64,000 nucleotides of DNA from Berkiella sp964594635. Its GTDB lineage: Bacteria > Pseudomonadota > Gammaproteobacteria > Berkiellales > Berkiellaceae. Position 1 is the first letter of the stretch; the number at the start of each line of letters is the position of its first letter. The position numbers and the translations under genes are program-made. A model generated the notes under the pieces. The model was not told the DNA's origin. It was given only the letters and a program-made list of their open reading frames with translations, and made no database searches. Below are positions 42,772 to 51,193 of this stretch, one piece after another. The DNA is taken from assembly GCA_964594635.1 (NCBI GenBank), contig CAZQMV010000001.1, forward strand, positions 124,001-188,000. The letters run 5' to 3'.

Positions 42772-42847
42772 TGGTGCCCCGGGCAGGAATCGAACCTGCG
42801 ACCTGCCCCTTAGGAGGGGGCCGCGCTATCCACTGTGCCACCGGGGC
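42772..42847 (-). tRNA. tRNA-Arg (anticodon CCT)
   Basis: A 76-nt cloverleaf: acceptor GCCCCGG paired with CCGGGGC, anticodon stem GCCCC/GGGGC around loop CTCCTAA (anticodon CCT, reading AGG), T arm GCAGG-TTCGAAT-CCTGC, discriminator A and encoded CCA. It is the attachment site of the adjacent integrase. Confidence 0.93.
42775..42795. other. Right attachment site within tRNA-Arg 3' end
   Basis: TGCCCCGGGCAGGAATCGAA, repeated with one mismatch at 30782. The two copies enclose 12.0 kb. Confidence 0.68.
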
Positions 42848-42860
42848 TCTGAAAGGGCTT

Positions 42861-42995
42861 TTAGAATATAAGTTCGTAGACAAGGGTTGCAGCTGCAGTA
42901 GCCAAGATAATGTAACCCAAGAGCTTTAACAGGGGTAAACCGCGTACATAGTAGGGTTTTAGGTCTTCTTGTGTGAGTGGGCGTAGGTTCGACAT
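42861..42995 (-). CDS. 44-residue single-pass membrane protein
   Basis: MSNLRPLTQEDLKPYYVRGL followed by one membrane helix (about residues 21-40) ending YELIF. GAGGGA lies 8 nt before the ATG. The gene ends 13 bp from the tRNA and may be co-transcribed with it. A charged N-terminus and one helix suggest a small inner-membrane protein; function unknown. Confidence 0.6.
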   Translation of the reverse strand: MSNLRPLTQEDLKPYYVRGLPLLKLLGYIILATAAATLVYELIF

Positions 42996-43183
42996 GGGGT
43001 TGTCCCTCTGACAGCTAGTTAGGGATAGGATTTTACCATGGGGTAGAGGGATCTGTCATTCCCTGTAGTTGGCTAAGTAACAAATAAAGGAATTGGATGT
43101 CCTGCTGGTGGCAGTAGCCATTTAACTTAATCGTAGTTTGATGTTAGTATGTCGACTATTTTTAAATATTTAAAAGGTAAATC

Positions 43184-43801
43184 ATGGCAGTTAATGGAGC
43201 AAGCGACTTATTTGATTTCAATGATAACTGGGCTGACTTGACTGAATGGCAGCTATTTCCAGAGTATTCTTTGGATGATGGATTATATCAGCATGTCGTA
43301 GAACGAGAGATTAAAAATGAAATTAAGCAAGAGGTTGAACAAGTAGCAGAACCAGAGTTAACACAAGAATACAAACACCATGAAGCAGCTGTTGGTACGT
43401 CAAAAGATCGAATTGAAGAACTAAAGAATGAGATTGCTGCACTCGTTAAAAAGCAAGAATCAACATGCAGTACAGCAGATCCTGTTAAAAAGCGTCAAAA
43501 AGCGAATGTGGTATCGGCAAGAATATCAAGACGACGTAAAACTCTTGCGCTATTAGAAAAAGATCAACTGATTGAAACACTTCAAGAACAAAATGCAGCG
43601 CTTTTAAGAGAAAATCGCAAACTCAAGGCCGCGTTAGTACATAGTTCAAACTATCTTGAACAGCCCGCTGAATTCAGCATTACCGTCCCTGAAACAACGA
43701 TGTTAATAAAGTATAGAAGTCCGATTAGCAGTCCCCATAAGCCTAAATCAGTTGCTGATGAACGAAAAGCTCCCTCTTCCTCGGTCAAAAAGGCACTCTA
43801 A
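43184..43801 (+). CDS. bZIP-like protein with acidic N-terminus (candidate nuclear effector)
   Basis: 205 residues. The N-terminal 30 are acidic and aromatic (LFDFNDNWADLTEWQLFPE). A charged linker follows. Residues about 99-150 read as a basic leucine zipper: basic region with N108-VVSARISRRRK119, then leucines at 133, 140 and 147 with N137 between. Aligned on the Asn, these match the yeast GCN4 register exactly, including A112, R113, S115, R116, R118, K119 and the zipper Asn. Two departures: Ile at 114 where Arg is usual, and Lys at the first zipper position (126). AAAGG lies 6 nt before the ATG. A role in host transcription is inference. Confidence 0.72.
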   Translation: MAVNGASDLFDFNDNWADLTEWQLFPEYSLDDGLYQHVVEREIKNEIKQEVEQVAEPELTQEYKHHEAAVGTSKDRIEELKNEIAALVKKQESTCSTADPVKKRQKANVVSARISRRRKTLALLEKDQLIETLQEQNAALLRENRKLKAALVHSSNYLEQPAEFSITVPETTMLIKYRSPISSPHKPKSVADERKAPSSSVKKAL

Positions 43802-43864
43802 CCGTCCAATATGGAAAACCGTGATTAAAAAGGAAATGGATGTCTTGCCGTTACAATGTTGATG

Positions 43865-45292
43865 TTAACCCATCGGTGAAAGTGAAAACCAGGTGTCGAT
43901 TTCATTTTCTATTGTGGATGCTACAGATTGAAGCTTCAAACCACCAGTGTAACTTGGCAAAAAGAATTGTGGGAACTCAAGCTGCAAATCGATATTTTGT
44001 TCAATGTGCTTTGCCTCTTCCTTAGCTTGTAAAGCTTTGTTATGAGCTTTATTTAGTTTCTTGATAAAAGATTTAGCCGTCATTTTTGCTGTTATTCGAC
44101 TGAGAACTTCTGCACAAATTGGTCCTGTTCCATTCGATGACATGGTTTGGCCATCATTTAAAAAGCTATAGGCAATATTTTGTAGCATTGCGTTTCGCTG
44201 TTCTATAGGGAACATGTTTAATGCGACAGTGAATGCTTCTGTAAAGTAATCGAGGCGTTTGTCATTATTGCGCGTGACACGTGCCCGACCTAAAAACCAA
44301 TTTGCGCTCGATGTTAGCCCAACGCTATGAAACCGTGATTGAGGAGGTAACAGTCCTAATATTCTATAAGCAATTTCATCTTGATTTATCCTTTTATAAA
44401 ACAGGGATAAATGGTAGAAAGCATTAAAAAATCCTGCCGCTGTTGCGCTTGCTGCAACTTCTCTCACCATAGCCTCATGTTCTGGATGATCTTTTAATAA
44501 GGCTAACCAATCAAAAAAGGTGTCTTTGTACTTCAGTAGATGTTGAAAATTGAAAAGTTGGAAATCTTTCGATGTGACATTGAAGCTTACAACATCGCCT
44601 ACAAAGTGGGGTTCTGTCGGCATTCCTGAACGTAGATCATCTTGTTGCGTAAAACAATATTGAATAATACTAGGATCAAGATTACCTATCTTAGTTGCCC
44701 GTAATAGTGAAGCAAGTGGAGTGATAGCTGTAGTGCCGATGACTTCATTGGCACAAAGCATTGCTCCTTTGATACTTGCACGAAAATGTGGCCAAAGTTT
44801 TTTGAACAATCTGGGATCTTTTGTGGCGCTGTGTGCCAACAAACCAAAGCTGGAAGTGATTTTTCCATCAGGGTGAACAAGCTTATCTGTGAGATCATCG
44901 ATCGTTAAAGTGATACTGAATCGCTCAAAAAAAGTTTCATATAATTCAGGATAAGTATCAATCAGATTGAATAATTGCCATTGTGGAGATTGTTTAGAGC
45001 TTGCTAACGATGGTATAGCACGGAAATCTTTGATGGTTAAATGCAAATGATGTTTATGCCAGACATCATTTAAAAGTTGGGGGCGTCCTTTTTCTGCAGA
45101 ATGAATTACCCAGTTTAGTAAACGAAAGCCATCTTTTTTAGAAAAAATTCTTAAGTTCTCAGCCTTGAGTTGCCAAAGGAGAAGATCATATTCATTGTGT
45201 GTCAGACTATGATTAATAGCACGTAAAATCAACGTTTTCAGGGTTGTGTAAGTGCTTTCTAATGACTGAATTGCTACAGGGCCTGCGATCAT
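43865..45292 (-). CDS. Large hypothetical protein, helical (candidate effector)
   Basis: 475 residues, no signal peptide or membrane helix. The sequence is mostly amphipathic helices with weak internal repeats of about 30-40 residues, such as LLLWQLKAENLRIF and FGLLAHSATKDPRLFKKLW, reminiscent of degenerate ankyrin or solenoid repeats. A lysine-rich coiled segment (KKLNKAHNKALQAKEEAKHI) precedes the end. Not recognised. Lies among candidate effectors and 45 bp from the next leftward gene. Confidence 0.6.
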   Translation of the reverse strand: MIAGPVAIQSLESTYTTLKTLILRAINHSLTHNEYDLLLWQLKAENLRIFSKKDGFRLLNWVIHSAEKGRPQLLNDVWHKHHLHLTIKDFRAIPSLASSKQSPQWQLFNLIDTYPELYETFFERFSITLTIDDLTDKLVHPDGKITSSFGLLAHSATKDPRLFKKLWPHFRASIKGAMLCANEVIGTTAITPLASLLRATKIGNLDPSIIQYCFTQQDDLRSGMPTEPHFVGDVVSFNVTSKDFQLFNFQHLLKYKDTFFDWLALLKDHPEHEAMVREVAASATAAGFFNAFYHLSLFYKRINQDEIAYRILGLLPPQSRFHSVGLTSSANWFLGRARVTRNNDKRLDYFTEAFTVALNMFPIEQRNAMLQNIAYSFLNDGQTMSSNGTGPICAEVLSRITAKMTAKSFIKKLNKAHNKALQAKEEAKHIEQNIDLQLEFPQFFLPSYTGGLKLQSVASTIENEIDTWFSLSPMG

Positions 45293-45337
45293 GGTACTAC
45301 ACTACTTTTTTGCTCATAAAAAACACAGAAAATGCGG

Positions 45338-45742
45338 TTAATTTTTCTTTATTGAAAAAGGTGAAACACTCATCGTTGGTCGCACAGGTGGCTTAGTCTC
45401 GGGAAAAGGTTTAGGCAGACGTACTGGCGGTTGTTCCAAGTTTAAAAGAGACTCCACCGCAGATATTTCAGATGTTGAGCGAACCGGGGTTGGTGACACG
45501 ACGGTAGGAGTGATTCTGCGTTGTGTCGTTGCTTGTTTTTTATCTGATAGTTCTATAATAGGTGATTCTAGACGCTGTTGCATCGCTAACCGATGAGAAG
45601 GGGTTATAAAAGGCTTATTCTCTTCTTTTGTTGATATAGCACCCTGGTTCAGGAGCAACATTTTGCGATTTAAATCCTCACACATTGCTTTAATCATTAA
45701 TGATTTGTCTAAGATCTCTTCGGGGTTTGGACCATTATTCAT
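45338..45742 (-). CDS. Proline-rich disordered small protein
   Basis: 134 residues. A short helical N-terminus (IKAMCEDLNRKMLLLNQ) then low-complexity sequence rich in P, T, S and R with several PxxP motifs (PPVRLPKPFPETKPPVRP). No signal peptide. It precedes the 475-residue gene on the same strand by 45 bp. PxxP runs can bind SH3-like domains in host proteins; this is only suggestive. Confidence 0.5.
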   Translation of the reverse strand: MNNGPNPEEILDKSLMIKAMCEDLNRKMLLLNQGAISTKEENKPFITPSHRLAMQQRLESPIIELSDKKQATTQRRITPTVVSPTPVRSTSEISAVESLLNLEQPPVRLPKPFPETKPPVRPTMSVSPFSIKKN

Positions 45743-45864
45743 TTAAGCGCTTCACTATTAAAAAGTTAGCTAGACACTTTATGAAAAAAGCTGCAAATTG
45801 TCATGTCAGGAACATCAACTTTTTTAAAATAGATAACTCAATATCCTCAGGTCATTCCTGACAA

Positions 45865-46989
45865 TTATGGTTTTTGCGGGTGAAAATCGTTTTTTGTCAG
45901 TGTTGGGAATGTTTCAAATGCTTCAGGGGCCGCTAATTTTATCGCTTTAAAACGTTGCTTAGTTGAAGGATGAGTATGTGAAGCCTTTTTTAAATTAAAT
46001 TGGATTGGTAATCGTTGGGGGTTATTTTTCAACCATTTGCAGGCTTGCTGATAGATCAGCCCTTTTGATAATCCTTTTTTACAAGCTATCGCTTCAATAT
46101 TATTAACAAACGTTGTTATTGGTAGTTTGATGGGATCATTATCTGCTAATGTAAGTTGTTTCCTATGAAGTATTTCGTATTTTATTTCATAGCCTATTAA
46201 TGCAACACTCACCGGATCATTTGTTAATTTTACGGCCCCTTCATCTGCTAAGTATTCAACGGCTCTATTGTAAGTTCCGTTTGCAAATCTCGATATATCT
46301 TCTAATAGATTTAACACAGCAGCGCTTATTGCCAATCCACTGGTTATGGGTAAAGTAAGCAAAAAGAATTCTATTGTAGCACCGCTTAGCAATAATCCTA
46401 GCCCAATCAAGGGGAATACTAAGCTGCACAGAGCCATCGCATAGAGGACATTTTTTTGAAACAATAATGTCTTATTCAAGAGGTTGATGATCAGATCTGT
46501 TTGATAATCTCGATGGATAATATGAGAAATTTCATGCGCTAAAATAGATTCAGTATTCGCGGGTGGGCTTTTATAAAAAAACCAATCAAGCACTTTTACA
46601 TTAATGCCTATAAAGTCCCTTGTGCCCTTACTGGCTGTTGAAGCTGGAGAAATATTATTTTCATGAGATTGCGTAAAGATCACTTCAGGTTCTTTGATGT
46701 TGCCTTTTTTCGATAATTTGGCAATGATTTTTTTAAAATGATCCATCGCTTTAGTTAAAAATGGGTTTTCTTTGTCATTGTCAATAACCTTATCATAAGG
46801 TTTCTTAGCCATGATATTTTGATAAAGGTTGATTAAAAGAGAGGCTACTTGCAGAAGTAACATAGACAACAGGGGAAAGCCAAACACACAATGGGCCAAC
46901 ATCATCGGTAAGCTGTTAATGCCAGCAATGCTAAGCACAGCAAGCCATTTTTGCGTGCGAGGTTTAAAGTAGGGTAGTTTGGTTGCCAC
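45865..46989 (-). CDS. M48-family membrane metalloprotease
   Basis: 374 residues from GTG. Hydrophobic helices at about 15-60 and 175-230. The zinc site is HEISH (H152, E153, H156) and the third ligand is E245 in VEYLADEGA. The layout is close to HtpX/Ste24-type proteases that degrade membrane proteins, though longer than HtpX (about 290). The start overlaps the small hydrophobic peptide gene by 26 bp, so the two are probably one operon. Substrate unknown. Confidence 0.85.
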   Translation of the reverse strand: MATKLPYFKPRTQKWLAVLSIAGINSLPMMLAHCVFGFPLLSMLLLQVASLLINLYQNIMAKKPYDKVIDNDKENPFLTKAMDHFKKIIAKLSKKGNIKEPEVIFTQSHENNISPASTASKGTRDFIGINVKVLDWFFYKSPPANTESILAHEISHIIHRDYQTDLIINLLNKTLLFQKNVLYAMALCSLVFPLIGLGLLLSGATIEFFLLTLPITSGLAISAAVLNLLEDISRFANGTYNRAVEYLADEGAVKLTNDPVSVALIGYEIKYEILHRKQLTLADNDPIKLPITTFVNNIEAIACKKGLSKGLIYQQACKWLKNNPQRLPIQFNLKKASHTHPSTKQRFKAIKLAAPEAFETFPTLTKNDFHPQKP

Positions 46990-47176
46990 AATCTACCCGT
47001 ATTATTTGATCATTGAAAAACCAACCTGTGCCTAGGGCAAAGCCGGTGGCAGCACAAATGAGAGTCCCTTCAAAGCCGGTTGTAACAAAGCAGAGTGTCA
47101 GTGCACCCATTGCGCCCATCATCCCGAGGTTTGCGGCTGATACGCCTGTGCAATCCTTGTAATTAAGTTCTTTCAT
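46964..47176 (-). CDS. Small hydrophobic peptide with bacteriocin-like leader
   Basis: 70 residues from ATG 47176, supported by AGGAG 6 nt upstream; the longer frame to 47212 is unlikely. It opens MKELNYKDCTGVSAANLG, close to a double-glycine leader (MKEL, VS) but with AA in place of GG. Two glycine-rich hydrophobic segments follow, as in the peptide at 16078. Its end overlaps the M48 protease start. It may be a bacteriocin-like peptide or a small membrane partner of the protease. Confidence 0.55.
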   Translation of the reverse strand: MKELNYKDCTGVSAANLGMMGAMGALTLCFVTTGFEGTLICAATGFALGTGWFFNDQIIRVDCGNQTTLL

Positions 47177-47339
47177 AAAGGCTCCTAAAATAATTGACAT
47201 GAATTGTACCATTCTATGCAGATCAGATAAATAACTAATGATATTTCACGGGATATATTAAGAAAGTCTAAAAATCTACTAATGACGCAACTATCATTGA
47301 AGTCAAGAATATAATATTGCGCACAGCTATTTTTTGACT

Positions 47340-47392
47340 TGTGCCAGTAGCTTTGAGTCTAACATTATCCAGATTTAAAAATTGGCAGCCTT
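47340..47392 (-). pseudogene. Duplicated 3' end of ycgR
   Basis: On the minus strand this reads GCQFLNLDNVRLK, matching the end of YcgR (GCQFLNLDNVKLK) at 48763-48813. About 52 bp are alike with few differences. It forms a direct repeat flanking the F-box/LRR gene. Confidence 0.75.
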
Positions 47393-47449
47393 GAATTTTG
47401 GCTAACTTTCAAATATACTCCTGTTCGCTGTCCAAAGAAGAGAATTTCT

Positions 47450-48699
47450 ATGAAAAAGGGTGTAAACTCTCTAGAACAAGATGAAAAGAACAATGCAAAA
47501 ACCAGCATTGAACCAGTAGTAAATCCCGACATTGAATCAACGGTAAATCCGATTTCTCGCCTACCTTTGGAACTTTTAGCTAAAATTCTAGACGATGCCA
47601 CTTTACCTAACCAAACTTTTTCACCTGCGGCAAATAGTGTTTCTAGACAATTTAGAAAAGCAAATGATGCGCTTCGTTTTAGCAAGCGTCCAGAAAAACT
47701 TCTGGCGCAATCTCTTGGTATCAGAGACCCAAGCTTACTTATTTTTTCAAAACAAACGAAAGAAATTGACTATTTGCTCAAAAATGAACCTTCCATTTTA
47801 AAAATAACAAATCACTCTGCTGAAGTGAAAAAATGCTTTGAGCAATTAAAATCAACCGTTAAAACTCCACGCGATTTTTTTGAAAAAGAGGAAATTCTAA
47901 ATAGAATCAACGCTGAAATTATTAAAGTGAAGATTCATGAAAGCCAAGCTAGCAAAGTCCCTATGCTTGATTGCTCTGAATGCTATCTCACGCGTTTTCC
48001 AAGAAAAATGATACTGATGCAACAATATCAAGACTATTGGGCAGCGCTGAAATGGCTTTCTCTCAACCGCAATCAGCTCCAAAGCCTTCCTAACGAAATC
48101 AGACAGCTGGTGGCGCTAAAATGCCTTTTCCTTAGCGGCAATCAACTGCAAAGTCTTCCAAACGAAATCGGACAACTGGCGGCGCTAGAACATCTTCACC
48201 TTGAGAACAATCAATTCCAAAGTCTTCCAAGCGAAATCGGACAACTGACGGCGCTAGAACATCTTCACCTTGAGAACAATCAATTCCAAAGTCTTCCAAA
48301 CGANNNNNNNNNNNNNNNNNNNNNNNNNNNNNNNNNNNNNNNNNNNNNNNNNNNNNNNNNNNNNNNNNNNNNNNNNNNNNNNNNNNNNNNNNNNNNNNNN
48401 NNNTTCACCTTGAGAACAATCAATTCCAAAGTCTTCCAAACGAAATCGGACAACTGGCGGCGCTAGAACATCTTCACCTTGAGAACAATCAATTCCAAAG
48501 TCTTCCAAACGAAATCGGACAACTGGCAGCGCTTCGATGGCTTTTCCTTAGTAGCAATCAACTGCAAAGCCTTCCTGATAGTCTAAGAGAAGAAATTCTT
48601 TTCGATAATGTTCAACAGCGAACTAAAGCGCAAGTCCTTGCAACACAAAGAACTTGCAGCGGTGATATGCCAAAATCAAAGAAAATGCTGCGTTCTTAG
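47450..48699 (+). CDS. F-box-like/leucine-rich-repeat protein, split by assembly gap (candidate effector)
   Basis: Residues about 34-77 (ISRLPLELLAKILDD, later SVSRQFRKANDAL) resemble an F-box. A linker follows, then from about 200 leucine-rich repeats of 23 residues: LxxLxLxxNQLQSLPNEIGQL. The repeats are nearly identical in DNA. A run of 100 N (48304-48403) breaks the frame; after it the repeats resume and the protein ends MPKSKKMLRS at 48699. The true gap length is unknown. F-box plus LRR is the layout of eukaryotic ubiquitin-ligase adaptors and of effectors that hijack them. AGAGAA precedes the ATG. Confidence 0.75.
48304..48403. other. Assembly gap (100 N)
   Basis: The size is a placeholder. 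The frames on either side disagree, so the real length is not 100. The cause is the near-identical 69-bp LRR units. Confidence 0.95.
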
Positions 48700-48740
48700 T
48701 GAAAGTTTCGGCTACAGGTATTCGAGAGGGTTTATTGCAG

Positions 48741-49457
48741 TTATTTAGCTTGCGTCAGTAGCTGTGCCAGTAGTTTGAGTTTGACATTATCCAGATTTAA
48801 AAATTGACAGCCTAGTATCAATTGCTGACCATCAAAATCATTGCGAAAATTCTTTAAACCAATAGTAAAACTCAATCCTGGCGCATTATGAAACACCAAA
48901 CGGCATTCATTCGCTTCCATAAGGGCATGTAAAACATTTCTTAAATGTTTGGGTATTGCAATCGATACACCAACCATTGAAATATCTTTTATCATGGTTT
49001 TAATATGCGGGAAATGGGTCACAAAGAGATCGGCTTTTTTATCTTCAGGTAAGATATAGCGTGGGCATCCGCGACGCTTGCTATGGGCAATGGTACGAGG
49101 GTAGGCTATCCGATAGCAGCGTGATCCTCTTAAACTCTGAATACGACTTACCCTGCCTTCAAAAATGATGATATCTTCGCCGCATTGGGCTTTTACTGCA
49201 AAGGGTTCAGCATTAATCGCTAATAGATCTCCTTCGTTATGGTTCATTTCATCAAGTAGAATAAACTCATGCGCGGGATCAACATATAAAACCGTGCTAA
49301 CAAAAGGAGTTTGGCAGCGATAAAATTGGATAGTCACCGATTGCTGTAGATCTCGTAAGGTGGTGAGTGCTCGATCAATATAAAGCGCTTCCAAATCTGG
49401 CCCCGGTGTTTGAACCTTGCTCAAGAGAAAGGCTTTAAGCACCTTGAACCATTTCAT
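48741..49457 (-). CDS. ycgR: YcgR-type flagellar brake protein (PilZ)
   Basis: 238 residues. An N-terminal YcgR domain (about 20-125) is followed by a PilZ domain with a basic KRRGCPRY motif (the RxxxR c-di-GMP arginines) and DISMVGVSI (D-x-S-x-x-G). c-di-GMP-bound YcgR slows the flagellar motor. The start overlaps the flgN stop by 4 bp (ATGA), placing it in the flgAMN transcript. Its 3' end is duplicated at 47340. Confidence 0.85.
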   Translation of the reverse strand: MKWFKVLKAFLLSKVQTPGPDLEALYIDRALTTLRDLQQSVTIQFYRCQTPFVSTVLYVDPAHEFILLDEMNHNEGDLLAINAEPFAVKAQCGEDIIIFEGRVSRIQSLRGSRCYRIAYPRTIAHSKRRGCPRYILPEDKKADLFVTHFPHIKTMIKDISMVGVSIAIPKHLRNVLHALMEANECRLVFHNAPGLSFTIGLKNFRNDFDGQQLILGCQFLNLDNVKLKLLAQLLTQAK

Positions 49458-49939
49458 GCTTTATGTTCTCTAGTTGAAACAGGGGCATTAGGATTGGTAG
49501 GCTGGTTACTATACGTTGTTTCTTCTGGACGTTGTGCAATGATACGCAGCAATACATCGTTCAAATTTTTCATGGTTGTAATGAGAATACCATTGAGTAA
49601 GTTTTTTTGATCGCATTGTTCAAGCGCTAATTTAATATCGTCCCATAAGGTTTGCATTTCTTGGCATTTTTCGGGAGCATATAATGAAATTACGGCTTGG
49701 ATGTTTTTTTCTTCAAAACTTTGGCTGTTTAAACTATCTTTCAATTCATTCATGCTCGTTTGCACGTCATTCATGAAGTTTTGCTTTTGCAAAGTAGAGG
49801 CTTCTAAGCTTTCTAAATCTTGTTTATTTAATAACTGCTTTTCATCATCAAGAAACGTTTGAAAAGCGCTAAGGCGAATTTTTAAAGTACGTAAAATCGA
49901 CTCAAAACTGTTTAAAAAAGATGAGTTAAGTTCTATCAT
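49454..49939 (-). CDS. flgN: FlgN flagellar export chaperone
   Basis: 161 residues, helical and coiled-coil throughout, with KQNFMNDVQTSMNELK and a DDIKLALEQCDQKNLLNG segment typical of FlgN, the chaperone for FlgK and FlgL. The disordered C-terminus (SNQPTNPNAPVS) is variable. Lies between flgM and ycgR, overlapping the latter by 4 bp. Confidence 0.8.
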   Translation of the reverse strand: MIELNSSFLNSFESILRTLKIRLSAFQTFLDDEKQLLNKQDLESLEASTLQKQNFMNDVQTSMNELKDSLNSQSFEEKNIQAVISLYAPEKCQEMQTLWDDIKLALEQCDQKNLLNGILITTMKNLNDVLLRIIAQRPEETTYSNQPTNPNAPVSTREHKA

Positions 49940-49948
49940 GCAAATTCC

Positions 49949-50293
49949 TTAGCTTTTTTTACCAAATAGGTCATTTTCCATATTGAGCATTTTATCAGCC
50001 ATTTTAAGAGCCGATTCTTTCACGATGTCGATATTAGGATTTAAAATCCCATACGTTCTATCGCTAATTTGCTGCTTTAAGGCATTTACTTTATTTTCAT
50101 TAACCAGAGGTGCTTCATGAATTTTTTGTTGAAATTTTTTCAGTTGTAATGAAATTTCAGCGCTAGGAGATTGCACATCTTGCAAAGAGGGGATCTCTTG
50201 TGTGGTTTGTTCAGGCTTTGGATCCACGGTGGTTTTCTTGTCAGTCGAACGACTATATAGTTCCAAGTTTAAATTATTCATTTCAATCCACAT
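49949..50293 (-). CDS. flgM: FlgM anti-sigma28 factor
   Basis: 114 residues. A disordered N-terminal half and a C-terminal helix region (VNALKQQISDRTYGI, then IVKESALKMADKML) that binds and inhibits sigma28 (FliA) until export through the hook. The first ATG (50293) has GGGAG 7 nt upstream. In the flgA-flgM-flgN-ycgR unit. Confidence 0.85.
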   Translation of the reverse strand: MWIEMNNLNLELYSRSTDKKTTVDPKPEQTTQEIPSLQDVQSPSAEISLQLKKFQQKIHEAPLVNENKVNALKQQISDRTYGILNPNIDIVKESALKMADKMLNMENDLFGKKS

Positions 50294-50314
50294 CTTATGA
50301 CTCCCTTTAAAAAA

Positions 50315-51010
50315 CTAAATAGTTACCACACCACTGCTTTGTACTTTAGCATCGATCATTTTATTAGAACGCGAATTTTTAATACGGATCGTATCGCCCA
50401 TTGCGCCATCACCTTGAGCAATGCCATCAGCCTCTATTCGTAGACCAGGGGCTGAAATAACAATTTTAACATTCTCACCACGATGGACAATGATGGGTTG
50501 TCTCACCATATGGCGTTTAATGACAGCACCAGCTTGAATTGATTTGACACTAGAGAGTCCAATTAATTCTTCCTCGGATTGGAAATAACCTTCGGTTAGT
50601 TGGTTGATATCCTGTTTAAGCACTTGTAATTCTTTGCCTGTAATCACTTGATCGCGAGGTATTTGCTGTGTTGCAACGACAACTGATTGGAAGATCTGTA
50701 GTTTGACGGGAACTCTTAATGACCAACGAACTGGCGCATCGCAAGAGACTTTGATGGTTAAATTCTTTTGATTTGCATTACCAAATTCAGTAACGGTATT
50801 AAGAGGAGCCTCGCAAGCTTGCAATCGGATCCGATTATCAATCGGGCCAATGGTAGATTTAACATCAGTTAATGGATTAGATTTATTTTGTAATTCTGTT
50901 GCTAAGTGCTGCTCGACAGCTTCATAGATGTGAGCGGGTTGTTGCATTTCATGCGCACACACCGATGCAAGGTGGCATCCTATCAATAAAACAATCGCTA
51001 ATTTTTTCAT
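50315..51010 (-). CDS. flgA: FlgA, P-ring assembly chaperone
   Basis: 231 residues with signal peptide (about 1-19). The C-terminal SAF domain has VVATQQIPRDQVITGKEL and VKIVISAPGLRIEADGIA. A periplasmic chaperone for FlgI. Heads the leftward operon and is divergent from flgB across 232 bp. Confidence 0.88.
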   Translation of the reverse strand: MKKLAIVLLIGCHLASVCAHEMQQPAHIYEAVEQHLATELQNKSNPLTDVKSTIGPIDNRIRLQACEAPLNTVTEFGNANQKNLTIKVSCDAPVRWSLRVPVKLQIFQSVVVATQQIPRDQVITGKELQVLKQDINQLTEGYFQSEEELIGLSSVKSIQAGAVIKRHMVRQPIIVHRGENVKIVISAPGLRIEADGIAQGDGAMGDTIRIKNSRSNKMIDAKVQSSGVVTI

Positions 51011-51021
51011 AAAAACTTACC

Positions 51022-51045
51022 TGTCAATGCGTCAAATAGTTGACA
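51022..51045. promoter_or_regulatory. FleQ-type binding palindrome
   Basis: GTCAA-ATAG-TTGAC at 51031-51044 fits the FleQ consensus (GTCAA-N4-TTGAC), inside a wider TGTCAA-N12-TTGACA. It lies between flgA and the putative flgA -12 element. Confidence 0.6.
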
Positions 51046-51069
51046 CAAAAATCCCTTTGTTTCTATTTT

Positions 51070-51084
51070 GCATAAACTATGCCA
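51070..51084 (-). promoter_or_regulatory. Putative sigma54 promoter of flgA
   Basis: On the minus strand TGGCAT-AGTTT-ATGC, with the essential GG and GC 10 nt apart. About 60 bp before the flgA ATG. Confidence 0.5.
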
Positions 51085-51193
51085 GTTTCAAAAGCCAAAA
51101 GGTACCGGCAAAGGCGGAAAGAGTTTGCCGTTTTTAGCGGCTACTGAGGTTGCATTTAAATTTAACTCATTGATATAAAAGAGAATTTAAATT

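Noticed and set aside
48254..48508. 84-residue antisense frame through the N gap
   Set aside because: Exists only because N was read as open sequence, opposite the LRR repeats.
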